64,000 nucleotides of DNA from Clostridiales bacterium (lineage in GTDB: Bacteria > Bacillota > Clostridia > Christensenellales > Aristaeellaceae): the NCBI GenBank assembly GCA_022787165.1, contig JALFVL010000042.1, positions 124,001 to 188,000 of the forward strand, in the 5' to 3' direction. Under the pieces are notes generated by a model. The model was given only the letters and a program-made list of their open reading frames with translations, was not told the origin of the DNA and did no database searches. The position numbers were made by a program, and so were the translations under genes. Within the stretch, counting starts at the first letter, position 1; every line of letters starts with the position of its first letter. This document shows, one piece after another, positions 8,021-16,580 of the stretch.

Positions 8021-9055
8021 ATGACCGTCTTGTTCTGTGCGCTGGCGCTGCTTTCGGGCGCTGTGGGCGCTGGCTTCGCCTCCGGACGGGAGATCGTCCG
8101 CTTCTTTGCCGCGCATGGGCCAATGGCCGCCGCGGCGATTCTGGGCGCTGTCGCCGTGATGGGCGCGCTCTTTGTGCATCTGCCCGCGCAGATGGAGCGC
8201 GCGGGCGTCTCCTCGCTGCCCGCGCTGTGCCGCTCGCGCTTCGGCGCGCGGCTGGGCGCGCTGTGTGCCGCGCTGTTTGCGCTGCTGTGCGCCGTGACGG
8301 GCGGGGCGATGCTCGCCGCCTGCGCGGAGCTTGCCGCCCTGACGCTGCCCCTTCCCCACAGCTATGGCCTCGGCCTGTGCGCCTCACTGCTGCTGGGCGC
8401 GCTGCTCGCGCGCAGGGGCATGGCCGGGCTGGCGCTGCCGGGCGCGGCGCTGGCTGCGCTGCTGCCCGCGCTCCTGCTTCGTCTGCTTTCTCTGCCGGTG
8501 GGCGAGGCCTGCTTTGCACCTGCGATGGCGCCCGACCTGCCCGTGCGCGCGCTGACGGACGGCGTGCTCTACGGCGCGCTCAACGCCGCGCTGCTCGCCG
8601 GGGCGCTGCCGCTGCTGCTCCCACTCTCCCGCCTGGAGCGGCGGCGGGCATCCATGCTCTTCTGCGCAGGCTTTTCGGTGCTGCTCGCGCTGGGCACGGC
8701 GGTTTGCCGCCGCCACCTGAGCGCCGTCTTCAATCAGCCCCTGCCCTTCGTCGTGCTCAGCCGCGCGCTGGGGCCGGGCGGCTATGTGCTCGTCGCCGCC
8801 TGCCTGTATGCCGCGGCGCTCTCCACGCTCTGCGCGCTGCTCGCGGCGCTTGTGCGCCTGCTGCCCCTTTCACCCCTGCCGGGGCTGCTCACTGGCGCGG
8901 CGCTCTGCCTGCTCTTCGCGCGCCTGGGCTTTGACGCGCTCGTCGCCCGGGCTTACCCGGTTCTGGGCGCGGTATGCACCGGGCTGCTCGCGCTGCTCAG
9001 CGTGCCGCTCTTCCCGTCCGCCTCGCGTCAGAACGTCAGCTCATCCGCGAGATAG
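8021..9055 (+). CDS. YkvI-like membrane protein
   Basis: A 344-residue, very Ala/Leu-rich integral membrane protein with about ten helices. The N-terminus carries GAVGAGFASGREIVRFF (about residues 14-30), the signature of the YkvI family (COG3949), distant relatives of amino-acid/sodium symporters with unknown substrate. The start at 8021 has GGGGAGGG upstream. It is divergent from alr. Its last 28 bases overlap the 3' end of the convergent peptidase-like gene. Confidence 0.8.
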   Translation: MTVLFCALALLSGAVGAGFASGREIVRFFAAHGPMAAAAILGAVAVMGALFVHLPAQMERAGVSSLPALCRSRFGARLGALCAALFALLCAVTGGAMLAACAELAALTLPLPHSYGLGLCASLLLGALLARRGMAGLALPGAALAALLPALLLRLLSLPVGEACFAPAMAPDLPVRALTDGVLYGALNAALLAGALPLLLPLSRLERRRASMLFCAGFSVLLALGTAVCRRHLSAVFNQPLPFVVLSRALGPGGYVLVAACLYAAALSTLCALLAALVRLLPLSPLPGLLTGAALCLLFARLGFDALVARAYPVLGAVCTGLLALLSVPLFPSASRQNVSSSAR

Positions 9056-10425
9056 CCGTCCCATGCGCTGCCCGTCGCCTCCAAAAGTGCTCGCTCAAAG
9101 TCCGCCTGAACGGCGATGCGTCCGGCGTTTTCCTGCGCATAGAGCCGCAGCGCTTCGAGAAAGGCCGGCTCGCCCGCCGCCTGCGCGATGCCCAGCAGCA
9201 TGCTGCCGCCCTGATCGCGCAGCACCTGTGTGCGCTCCGCGTCGCCGCCAAAGTGCGCAAGCGTCGCGCCGACGGTCACGCCATAGGGCCGCGTGACGCG
9301 GTCGGCCATCGCAAGCTCCTCCTCCAGCCGCGTGAGCAGCGCACGCTCGCCCTTGCGCTGCGCGTAGGCCAGCAGCTCTGCGGCGGAACCGAGCGACGCG
9401 CTCAGCCAGGGCGCATTGTAAGGGTCGCTTCCGACCTGCACACCAAACGTCTGGCGCGCAACGAGCCGCGTGACCCGGCGCAGGAGCGCCTCGCTTCCCC
9501 CTTCCGCCGCAAGCGCGGCAAGGCCGGACGCTACCCGGCCATCTGAAAGCCCGCAGTCCGCCTCGACAAGCGTCAGCGACGGGAACGGATAGGGGATGCC
9601 AATCGCCTCCAGCGAATCAAGCGCCGTTTGCGCCGCATCGAGCAAGCTGCGCGCGCGGCCCGCGCTCGTCGCCTGTGCGCTGACGAGCACGCCGCCGGCC
9701 TCGCGGCAGAGGACGCTCTGGCTTTGCCCGACGGCAAAGGTCATGTCCCGCGCTCCCTGCATCTGGACCTCATAGAGCGTTTCCCCGACGCCTGTCTCCC
9801 ATCGCGCGTCCGTCAGCGCGCCGCCGAAGGCGAGCGTCAAGCCATCCGCCGCATTGACGCTGAGCGCATAGTCAAATGCCTGCGCAAACGGGGCGTCGCA
9901 GAGCGCGTCATATTCGTCCGTCCGCCATGCGCCGCCCTCCCGGACAGCCAGCTGCGGCAGCGTGATCAGGGAGGCCGCGCTCTCCTTCGCGTGGCGGATC
10001 ATGACCGTCCATGAAAGCTCCAGGATCTTTCCCGCCTCCCATCTGATCGGGATGCGCACGACGGTCGGATTCTCCTCGTCCGTCAGCGCCTGCACGCCCT
10101 CGCCATTCGCCGTCACATTCGTGATGCTGACGCTGTCTTCGCTGACGCCGTTCATCATCGCGCGAAGCACGACCTCCTCGAGGTCTTCGCCCGTGCGGTT
10201 GCTCGCGCGCAGCGTCTGCGTGCCGCGGAAGGTGCGCGTGCCCGCGTCATAGACGAGGCTGGCGCGCATGAAGTCGCGCGCCGCATCCGGCGCAATCGGG
10301 TCGAGCGCCGCTGTCAGCCGCTTCGTATCGCGGGCGCGCACGGCAAGCATCGCCAGCACGCACAGCGCTGCCAGGGCCAGCAGAACGATCAGGCGCTTTG
10401 CGCGCCGCTTTGTCCCCCTGCTCAT
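9028..10425 (-). CDS. M1-peptidase-like protein lacking the zinc site
   Basis: The 465-residue protein has an N-terminal membrane anchor (LIVLLALAALCVLAMLAV, about 12-29) and an extracytoplasmic part that starts like M1-family metallopeptidases of Clostridia (YDAGTRTFRGTQTLRASNRT with the following beta-sandwich). Where the family has HExxH-x-W/F-G, this protein reads VTRLVARQTFG: both zinc-ligand histidines are arginine and the glutamate is leucine. No GxMEN motif is visible either. It is therefore probably a non-enzymatic binding or scaffold protein. GGAGG precedes the start at 10425. It follows the zinc-ribbon gene in one operon. Confidence 0.75.
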   Translation of the reverse strand: MSRGTKRRAKRLIVLLALAALCVLAMLAVRARDTKRLTAALDPIAPDAARDFMRASLVYDAGTRTFRGTQTLRASNRTGEDLEEVVLRAMMNGVSEDSVSITNVTANGEGVQALTDEENPTVVRIPIRWEAGKILELSWTVMIRHAKESAASLITLPQLAVREGGAWRTDEYDALCDAPFAQAFDYALSVNAADGLTLAFGGALTDARWETGVGETLYEVQMQGARDMTFAVGQSQSVLCREAGGVLVSAQATSAGRARSLLDAAQTALDSLEAIGIPYPFPSLTLVEADCGLSDGRVASGLAALAAEGGSEALLRRVTRLVARQTFGVQVGSDPYNAPWLSASLGSAAELLAYAQRKGERALLTRLEEELAMADRVTRPYGVTVGATLAHFGGDAERTQVLRDQGGSMLLGIAQAAGEPAFLEALRLYAQENAGRIAVQADFERALLEATGSAWDGYLADELTF

Positions 10426-10487
10426 GAAAACCTCCTTCGCCGCCTGACGCAAAGAGGCGGGCAGCCCTGAAGCCGTCCGCCTTTGTA

Positions 10488-10901
10488 TCATGCCTTCTTG
10501 TCGAATTTGTTGCCGCAGCTCTTGCAGGTGATCGTCACGCTGCCCACGCCGCGCGGCACGCGCAGGCGCGCCTTGCACTTGGGGCAGGTGAAGTAGCGAT
10601 ACTTTTTGCTGTTTTTGACGCGGTTCATCCACTCCGTCACAGCGCGGCGCACATTCTGCGTCTTCTCCAGGTAGACCTGGTTTTCGTGCGCGCGGCGGTA
10701 GCGATCCTTGCTGAGCATGCGCACGAACATGACGATCAGCAGCGCGTCGGCCATCAGCGTCAGCAGCCCCAGCCCGCTGAGCGCGCCGACCACCGTCATC
10801 ACCAGCGCGAGGATCACCATCGCGTAGCTGAGCTGATCCGCGCCATAGCGTCCCGACATGAACCGCGCCAGCGACGCGCGGATTTTATCAAAAAATCCCA
10901 T
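10488..10901 (-). CDS. Small membrane protein with C-terminal zinc ribbon
   Basis: The 137-residue protein begins MGFFDKIRASLARFMSGRYG, has two adjacent membrane helices (about 25-45 and 47-60) and ends in a four-cysteine zinc ribbon: CPKC near residue 105 and CKSC near residue 128, in a basic context (RYFTCPKCKARLRVPRG). This domain order is common in uncharacterised Firmicute proteins. The ATG at 10901 is preceded by AGGAGG at 10 bases; a GTG six bases earlier is a less likely alternative. It is first in an operon with the dead M1-like protein. Confidence 0.8.
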   Translation of the reverse strand: MGFFDKIRASLARFMSGRYGADQLSYAMVILALVMTVVGALSGLGLLTLMADALLIVMFVRMLSKDRYRRAHENQVYLEKTQNVRRAVTEWMNRVKNSKKYRYFTCPKCKARLRVPRGVGSVTITCKSCGNKFDKKA

Positions 10902-10932
10902 TGTCACTCATCCTCCTTGGGTCGTCGCTACA

Positions 10933-10961
10933 AGCATACGGCAACGCCTGCAAATTGTCAA
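10933..10961 (-). promoter_or_regulatory. Promoter of the zinc-ribbon/M1-like operon
   Basis: TTGACA, a 17-base spacer, then TATGCT on the minus strand, 32 bases before the start codon. Confidence 0.7.
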
Positions 10962-11017
10962 CTCCTTTTGCCCGGCGGTCATTCCTTTTGCCCGCAGACG
11001 ACCGCGGCCCTGGACGC

Positions 11018-11797
11018 TCAGCGCGCGAGGCGCTTAAGCCGCGCGATGCCCATCGCGTCAAGCTCCCGGGTCGCCCGGTTCCACTGCGTGGGATCGGCAA
11101 TTTCCTGCGGCTCATGCGCGTCCAGGCCAATGATGACCTGCACGCCCTCGTCCCGCGCGATCTCCAAGAACTCCGGATGCGGATAGCTGATCCTGTGCGT
11201 GATGCCCGCGATGTAGCGGTCGTGCAGGTTGTATTCCATCGGCACGCCGCGCTCGCGGCAGACCCGGCTCAGCTCGCGCGCCGCCGCGCGGCAGTTGTCG
11301 TCAAACGGCCTGTAGCTGCGCATGAAGAGATCGGGGTGCGCGAGATAGGCAAACAGCCCGGTCTCCACGCCCTGCGCCGTGCGCTTTACATAGGTGGAAA
11401 GCTGCTGCGCCGTCCTCGCGTTGCCAAAGTACATGCCGCCCTCGTCGGTGCGGTCGTAGTGGTTGCCCAGAATCAGGTAGTCGAGCTTCTTCTCGCGCGC
11501 CGTCTCCCTCAGCCAGTCGATGTAATCGGGGAAGTACTCGCATTCAAAGCCCACGCGAATCGCGATCCGGTCCGCGTATTTCTTCTTGAGCGCGCGGATG
11601 CTCCCCAGGTATTCATCCATCTGGCTGAGCAGCATCCTGACGCTCGGATGCGTGAAGCCCGAGGCGTAGGGCCAGGGGACGTGATCAGAAAAGCCGAGCT
11701 CGTCAAAGCCCTGCGCGATGGCCGCGCGGACATAGTCCTCATCCGCGCCGCTGGCGTGGCCGCAGCGCAGGGTATGCGTGTGATAATTCGCCTTCAT
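11018..11797 (-). CDS. PHP-domain phosphatase, histidinol-phosphatase type
   Basis: The 259-residue protein begins MKANYHTHTLRCGHASGADED; the HTH (residues 6-8) and later histidines (SDHVPWPY, ILGNHYD, LAHPDL, GLDAHEP) are the metal ligands of a PHP phosphoesterase. It matches the HisJ/HisK type that removes phosphate from histidinol phosphate, but no other his gene is in the window, so another phosphorylated substrate is possible. It overlaps the amino acid kinase gene by four bases and ends the operon. Confidence 0.85.
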   Translation of the reverse strand: MKANYHTHTLRCGHASGADEDYVRAAIAQGFDELGFSDHVPWPYASGFTHPSVRMLLSQMDEYLGSIRALKKKYADRIAIRVGFECEYFPDYIDWLRETAREKKLDYLILGNHYDRTDEGGMYFGNARTAQQLSTYVKRTAQGVETGLFAYLAHPDLFMRSYRPFDDNCRAAARELSRVCRERGVPMEYNLHDRYIAGITHRISYPHPEFLEIARDEGVQVIIGLDAHEPQEIADPTQWNRATRELDAMGIARLKRLAR

Positions 11798-12621
11798 GCT
11801 TCAATCCCTATCCTCGTGCAGGGCACGCGGCCCTCGACCAGATCGCTGATGCGATGCCTGCCATGCCCGATGATGACGGTCGTGCCGCGCAGCGCGGGGC
11901 CAAGCGCGTATTCCAGCTTGGCATACGCGCCGTTCGCGCCCGCGCGGGAGGCGCCGACGCAGTGCTTCTGCAGCTCGCGCACCTTCTGCTCAAGCCGCTC
12001 CGCGTCCGGGGCGAGCACGTCGCGCACGAGCGTCGACGGGTCGGCCGGATTCTCGTAGATTCCCTCGGTCGAGGTCATGATCAGCAGCACGCGCGTGCTC
12101 ACCAGCCCCGCGATGACGGCCGCCGTCTCGTCGTTGTCCACGCACTCATGCACCTCGCGCTTCTCCCGGCGCAGCGCCGACAGCTCCCACTTGCGGTTCT
12201 CCTCGTCGGAGACGGGGTCGTTGTAGTTGACGATCGGGATCGCGCCCTGCTCCTTCGCGCGCAGGAAGAGGCGGCGCAGGTGCGCCCGCTTCTCCTCGTC
12301 GTTGAAGTGCTGGTGCTCCACGAGCACCTGGCGCACGGAGTATTCCTGCCGGATGAAGTGGCGGTACTGCTCCATCAGGATGGTCTGTCCCTGCGCGGCG
12401 TAGTCGGTCTTCGCGTCGACGCTGTCGCAGCTGAGCTCCCGGCCCGTGCGGCGCATGTAGTCAAGCCGCCCGATTTCCGCCGCGCCAGAGGTCACCCAGA
12501 TCATCCCCGGGCGAAGCTCCCTGCCCAGCCGGGAGAAGATATTGTAATCGATATCTGCGTCCTCACGGCGGATGAGCGCCATCGAGCCGATCTTGCCGAC
12601 GAGATCAAAATCGTAGGTCAT
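11794..12621 (-). CDS. Amino acid kinase family protein, glutamate 5-kinase-like
   Basis: The 275-residue protein follows the kinase half of ProB: DLVGKIGSMALIR at the N-terminus (phosphate loop), VTSGAAEIG near residue 44, CVDNDETAAVIAGL near residue 144, then LLIMTSTEGIYENP. The C-terminal PUA domain of many glutamate kinases is absent and no proA or proC is near, so a role in proline synthesis is unproven. The GGMxTKL-type loop is altered to ASRAGANGAYAKLE. It sits between rlmH and the PHP phosphatase in one operon. Confidence 0.75.
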   Translation of the reverse strand: MTYDFDLVGKIGSMALIRREDADIDYNIFSRLGRELRPGMIWVTSGAAEIGRLDYMRRTGRELSCDSVDAKTDYAAQGQTILMEQYRHFIRQEYSVRQVLVEHQHFNDEEKRAHLRRLFLRAKEQGAIPIVNYNDPVSDEENRKWELSALRREKREVHECVDNDETAAVIAGLVSTRVLLIMTSTEGIYENPADPSTLVRDVLAPDAERLEQKVRELQKHCVGASRAGANGAYAKLEYALGPALRGTTVIIGHGRHRISDLVEGRVPCTRIGIEA

Positions 12622-12634
12622 GCCTGATTCCCCC

Positions 12635-13111
12635 TCATTTATGGTAGCGCTCTCCGGCGCCGATCTTCATCGCGCGATACACCTGCTCCAGCAGCATGAC
12701 GCGCGCCAGCTGATGCGGGAAGGTCATCGGCGAAAAGGAGAGCTTCATCTGCGCGCGCGAAACGACGCGCTGCGACAGCCCCAGCGAGCCGCCGATGACG
12801 AAGACGACACGGCGGCCCGTGTCGATAAGCGACGTGAGTTTTTGCGAAAGCTGCACGGAATCCATCTGCTTTCCGTCGATGCACAGCGCGACGACGATAT
12901 CCCCCTCGCGGATTTTGGCGAGGATGGCCTCACCCTCCCTCTCCCGGATCTGGCCCTCAATGGCGGGCGAGCTGTTCGCCGGCTCGGGCAGGTCGGGCAG
13001 CTCGACGGTCTCGAATTTGCCGAAGCGGGAAAGCCGCTTTTCGTATTCTGCGGCCGCCTCGCGCCAGTAGCGCTCCTTCAGGCGGCCGACGCAGATGAGC
13101 GCCAGATTCAT
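12635..13111 (-). CDS. rlmH: 23S rRNA (pseudouridine-1915-N3)-methyltransferase
   Basis: RlmH, a SPOUT-fold dimer, methylates pseudouridine 1915 in helix 69 of 70S ribosomes. The 158-residue protein begins MNLALICVGRLKERYWREAAAEY, contains the SAM-binding knot VFVIGGSLGLS near residue 103, and ends LLEQVYRAMKIGAGERYHK with the conserved C-terminal tyrosine-histidine. The start at 13111 has GGAGGTG upstream and overlaps the stop of the CPBP gene by four bases. Confidence 0.97.
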   Translation of the reverse strand: MNLALICVGRLKERYWREAAAEYEKRLSRFGKFETVELPDLPEPANSSPAIEGQIREREGEAILAKIREGDIVVALCIDGKQMDSVQLSQKLTSLIDTGRRVVFVIGGSLGLSQRVVSRAQMKLSFSPMTFPHQLARVMLLEQVYRAMKIGAGERYHK

Positions 13112-14049
13112 GGCTTCACCTCCGGCATCAGCAGGCAGCAAATGACCGCCGCAAGCAGCAAAAGCGCCGCAAGCCCAAGACGCGCGAGCTCCCCGGGCGT
13201 CATCCGAGCGCCGGAGGCGATCTGCGCGCGCTGCTGCTGCGGTCTGGCTCGCCACGCGCGCAGCAGCATGCAGGCAAAGCCCGCGCTCATCGCCAGGCGC
13301 AGCGCGCAGGCGGGCAGGCTCAAGCGGTCAAACAGCGGCGTCAGCCCCGCAAACGAGATCATCACAATCGTCAGATTGTAGCACCCGTGCGCCAGCACCG
13401 GCGCAAGCAGCGAGCCCGTTCGCAGCGTCAGCGCACCCAGCAGCACGCCCAGCAGCGCGCAGGGCAGCATGCCCTGACCCATGTGCATCAGCGCAAAGAG
13501 CAGCGCCGTTGCCAGCACGGCTGCGCGGCGTCCATAGGGCGCGAGCACGCCCAGCAGATAGCCCCTGAAGAACGCTTCCTCGCACAGTGGCGCCAGCAGC
13601 GCGCTTTTGAGCAGCACGGGCAAAAACAGGGCCGCTGCCCTGCCCGACGCCATCGGCGCGACGGTCTCCTGCGGCCAGGCGAGCAGCGTGCCCAGCACGT
13701 CATGCAGCAGCGTCAGCGGCGCGACGGCGAGCACGCCCGTCATCGCCAGCGCAAAGAGCTGCTCCGGCGAGAGCGCAGCCATTGGGATGAGGCGACGCTG
13801 ATCCCCGTCGAGCACGAGCAGCCCCAGCGCCGCGGGCAACGCGAAGGCCGTCACCGTCACCAGCGCATCCGCCAGCATGGCAGAGATCCCGTCCAGCCCG
13901 GAAAAGGCCGTCGCGCGCAGCGCCTGCCACAGGAAGACGAGCAGCGCGGCGAGCAGCGTCAAAAGGAGCGCGGAGCGCGCTTTCACACGCCGCCGCGCTC
14001 CGGGCCTCTTCGAGCCTTGAGGATTCAGTTTTTGTCTTCTGCCGCTCAT
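13108..14049 (-). CDS. CPBP family intramembrane metalloprotease
   Basis: A 313-residue protein with a basic N-terminus and about eight membrane helices. The Abi/CPBP motifs are all present: EEAFFRG (near 155-161), then FALMHMGQG, then a last HGCYN. In relatives these residues form the zinc site of a Rce1-like protease; bacterial members act in peptide processing, bacteriocin immunity or unknown roles. The stop of the GtrA fusion overlaps its start by four bases. Confidence 0.88.
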   Translation of the reverse strand: MSGRRQKLNPQGSKRPGARRRVKARSALLLTLLAALLVFLWQALRATAFSGLDGISAMLADALVTVTAFALPAALGLLVLDGDQRRLIPMAALSPEQLFALAMTGVLAVAPLTLLHDVLGTLLAWPQETVAPMASGRAAALFLPVLLKSALLAPLCEEAFFRGYLLGVLAPYGRRAAVLATALLFALMHMGQGMLPCALLGVLLGALTLRTGSLLAPVLAHGCYNLTIVMISFAGLTPLFDRLSLPACALRLAMSAGFACMLLRAWRARPQQQRAQIASGARMTPGELARLGLAALLLLAAVICCLLMPEVKP

Positions 14050-15083
14050 TTGTCAAACACGTAGTCGCGCTGGATGAAGTAGCTCAGCGCGAAGAGCACA
14101 AGATCGACCGGGATCTTGATGATTGCCGCGGAAACCGGCAGCACGCTCGGCAGCACCTGCACGAGCGCCGCGCCCAGCGCGCCCTGCACGACGGCCAGCG
14201 CATAGTACTTGACCATCGAATGCCTGCCGCCGCGCCCGGAGAAGACCGTGTGCTTGTTGAGATGGTAGTTGACCTGCGAGGAGACGAGCCGGGCCAGCGC
14301 GTAGCTGAGCAGCGGCGCGAATTTGAACGCGCCCAGGCAGAGCCAGTAGAGCAGGTAGTCCACCGCAAACGAGGTGACCGACGAGAAGAGATACCTGAAG
14401 ATCACCATGTAGATGCGCAGCGCGTCGCGCACCGGGTTGAAGTGACTGCCGGCGTTGTCGTCGATGTAGATCGTCTCAATCGGCACCTCGAAGACGCCGA
14501 TGCGCATGTCCCGCAGCTTGAGCAGGACGTTCATCTCGTATTCATAGCGCTCGCCGTCGATGCGCACCATCGCCTCCAGCGCGCAGCGGGGCAGCGCGCG
14601 CAGGCCCGTCTGCGTGTCGCGGACATGTACGCCGCTGGCCAGCGCGTAGACAAAGCGCGTGATCCGGTTGCCCCAGCGGCTCTTGAAGGGAACATTCCCG
14701 CCCGTAAACTCGCGGGAGCCGAGAATCAGCGTATCCGGATGCTCCCCCATCGCCTCGATCAGCCGCAGAATGTCCGCGGGCGTATGCTGTCCGTCGGCGT
14801 CGGCCGTGACGATGCCGGTCAGGTCCGGCCAGGCCAGCATCGCGGCGTTGATGCCCGTCTTGAGCGCGCGGCCCTTGCCCATGTTGACCGCATGCACGGC
14901 CACCTGCGCGCCCAGCGCGCGGCAGCTTTCGAAAATCGGCGCGTAGGTCTGCTGGCCGCCGTCATCCACCAGCATCACCTCAAGGCCCTGCCCGCGCAGC
15001 TCGCGCGTCAGCTCGATGAGGCGGTCGTCCGGCTTGTAGGCGGGAATCAGCACGATCACTTTAGCGTTGTGCGTATGCTCCAT
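14046..15083 (-). CDS. Family 2 glycosyltransferase fused to a GtrA-like membrane domain
   Basis: Residues 1-215 are a GT-A glycosyltransferase (VIVLIPAYKPDDRLIELT, MLVDDGG, TADADGQH as the DxD region). Residues about 225-345 are a four-helix GtrA domain (SSVTSFAVDYLLYWLC ... YHLNKHTVFSG ... FIQRDYVFDK). Such fusions are thought to make and flip polyprenyl-phosphate sugars for cell-envelope polymers. The start at 15083 gives MEHTHNAKVIVLIPAY with GGGGAG upstream; the longer frame runs through the promoter. First gene of a five-gene operon. Confidence 0.9.
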   Translation of the reverse strand: MEHTHNAKVIVLIPAYKPDDRLIELTRELRGQGLEVMLVDDGGQQTYAPIFESCRALGAQVAVHAVNMGKGRALKTGINAAMLAWPDLTGIVTADADGQHTPADILRLIEAMGEHPDTLILGSREFTGGNVPFKSRWGNRITRFVYALASGVHVRDTQTGLRALPRCALEAMVRIDGERYEYEMNVLLKLRDMRIGVFEVPIETIYIDDNAGSHFNPVRDALRIYMVIFRYLFSSVTSFAVDYLLYWLCLGAFKFAPLLSYALARLVSSQVNYHLNKHTVFSGRGGRHSMVKYYALAVVQGALGAALVQVLPSVLPVSAAIIKIPVDLVLFALSYFIQRDYVFDK

Positions 15084-15153
15084 ATTGTCTCCCCAGCGGC
15101 TTTGATCCGCCTGTCTCTGTATTCCCCCCGGGCGCACAGGCCCAAGTATGCCA

Positions 15154-15182
15154 AGTATACAGCGAATGGAGAAAAAAGTCAA
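15154..15182 (-). promoter_or_regulatory. Promoter of the GT2-GtrA/rlmH operon
   Basis: TTGACT, 17-base spacer, TATACT on the minus strand, 70 bases before the start; back-to-back with the trpS promoter. Confidence 0.85.
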
Positions 15183-15250
15183 ACGGTTCGATCTTTTTTG
15201 GAGGGTTTGCGCCGCGCCTGCGTTGTTTTTTCGGGCGCATGCGCTTTTCC

Positions 15251-15279
15251 TTGCGATTGACTCCGCTTTGTGATACAAT
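15251..15279 (+). promoter_or_regulatory. Promoter of trpS
   Basis: TTGCGA, 17-base spacer, TACAAT. The leader to the trpS start is only about 60 bases, too short for a T-box. Confidence 0.7.
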
Positions 15280-15342
15280 GAAGCAATTAAAGGATATCCC
15301 TGCCGCCCCCGCGGCGCACGGAATAAAAGGAGGTTCCTTCCC

Positions 15343-16347
15343 ATGGAACAGACCGTCAGAAAGCAGCGCATCCTCTCCGGCATTCAGCCCTCCGGCACGC
15401 CTACGCTGGGCAACTACATCGGTGCGATGCGCAACTGGAAGCTGCTCGAGGATGAATACGACTGCCTGTATATGATCGCCGACCTGCACGCCATCACCGT
15501 GCGTCAGGAGCCCGCCAAGCTGCGCCAGCAGTCCATCCAGCTGCTCGCGCTGCTGCTGGCCATCGGCCTTGATCCCGAGAAGAACGTGCTCTTCTTCCAG
15601 AGCCACGTTCCGCAGCACGCGCAGATGAACTGGCTGCTCAACTGCTACACCTATATGGGCGAGATGAGCCGCATGACCCAGTTCAAGGACAAGAGCGCCA
15701 AGCACTCCGACAACATCAACTGCGGCCTGTTCACCTATCCCGTGCTGATGGCCGGCGACATCCTGCTCTACCAGGCAAACCTCGTGCCCGTGGGCGTGGA
15801 TCAGACGCAGCACCTGGAGATCTGCCGCGACATCGCCGCGCGCGTCAACGGCCTATACTCCGGCGTCTTCACGATTCCGGAGGGCTACTATCCCAAGGTC
15901 GGCGCGCGCGTCATGAGCCTGCAGGAGCCGACGCGCAAGATGAGCAAGTCCGACGCGGACGATTCCTTCATCAGCATCCTCGACGGCCCGGACGCCGTGC
16001 GCCGCAAGATCCGCCGCGCCGTCACCGATTCCGACGGCGAGATCCGCTTCGACCCGGAGAACAAGCCCGGCGTGTCGAACCTGCTCTCCATCCTCAGCGC
16101 GCTGACGGGCGAGACGATCGACAGCCTCGCCGAATCGTTCGCCGGCAAGGGCTATGGCGACCTCAAGAGCGCCGTGACGGACGCGACGATCGAGACCCTC
16201 GTGCCAATCCAGACCCGCTTCAACCAGGTGATGGCCGACAAGGCCTATCTGGAGAGCGTCTACCGCACGGGCGCCGAGCGTGCCAGCCGTATCGCGGAGC
16301 GCACGCTTGCCAAGCTCATGAAGAAGATCGGCTTCATCGCCAAATAA
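15343..16347 (+). CDS. trpS: Tryptophanyl-tRNA synthetase
   Basis: TrpS charges tRNA-Trp using ATP. The 334-residue protein has the class I HIGH-like motif in PSGTPTLGNYIGA (about residues 13-25) and KMSKS in RKMSKSDADDS (near residue 195). Length is normal. AAAGGAGG precedes the start. It stands alone with its own promoter and a GC hairpin right after the stop. Confidence 0.98.
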   Translation: MEQTVRKQRILSGIQPSGTPTLGNYIGAMRNWKLLEDEYDCLYMIADLHAITVRQEPAKLRQQSIQLLALLLAIGLDPEKNVLFFQSHVPQHAQMNWLLNCYTYMGEMSRMTQFKDKSAKHSDNINCGLFTYPVLMAGDILLYQANLVPVGVDQTQHLEICRDIAARVNGLYSGVFTIPEGYYPKVGARVMSLQEPTRKMSKSDADDSFISILDGPDAVRRKIRRAVTDSDGEIRFDPENKPGVSNLLSILSALTGETIDSLAESFAGKGYGDLKSAVTDATIETLVPIQTRFNQVMADKAYLESVYRTGAERASRIAERTLAKLMKKIGFIAK

Positions 16348-16348
16348 G

Positions 16349-16375
16349 CGGCGGGCAGTGCCCGCTTCCTCTTCC
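16349..16375 (+). terminator. Terminator-like hairpin after trpS
   Basis: GCGGGCA-G-TGCCCGC followed by TTCCTCTTCC; the T-run is interrupted, so termination may be partial. Confidence 0.55.
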
Positions 16376-16449
16376 GAAACGCTTTTCCCTGCAACAGGCT
16401 TCTGTGCTCGCCGCAAGCAGCACGGATTTTGAAAACGATAGAAAGAAAC

Positions 16450-16467
16450 GCGCGAAGCGAAGAAGGG
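16450..16467 (+). repeat. Second copy of the 18-base arm found at 19497
   Basis: GCGCGAAGCGAAGAAGGG here is identical to 19497-19514, and its complement lies at 19542-19559. A chance match of 18 bases about 3 kb apart is unlikely, so this looks like a dispersed repeat. Confidence 0.7.
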
Positions 16468-16538
16468 AATTTGAGGGACAATGTCCTTCAAGCAGGTTTG
16501 GGCGGCAGCCCAACGAATCCCATTCGATCAAAAGAAAG

Positions 16539-16580
16539 CCGTTTCAGAGCAGGATGCGCAGCATCCTACGATTGAAACGG
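16539..16580 (+). repeat. Nested perfect inverted repeat
   Basis: The outer arms CCGTTTCA and TGAAACGG (8 bp) enclose inner arms AGGATGC and GCATCCT (7 bp, loop GCA), giving a two-tier stem with internal loops GAGC and ACGAT. Confidence 0.75.

Noticed and set aside
10440-10487. Terminator between the zinc-ribbon gene and the M1-like gene.
   Set aside because: The CAAAGGCGG/CCGCCTCTTTG arms have a bulge, a long loop and no T-run; I treat the two genes as one operon.
15280-15342. Possible T-box leader for trpS.
   Set aside because: The leader is only about 60 bases and has no T-box sequence or antiterminator stem.
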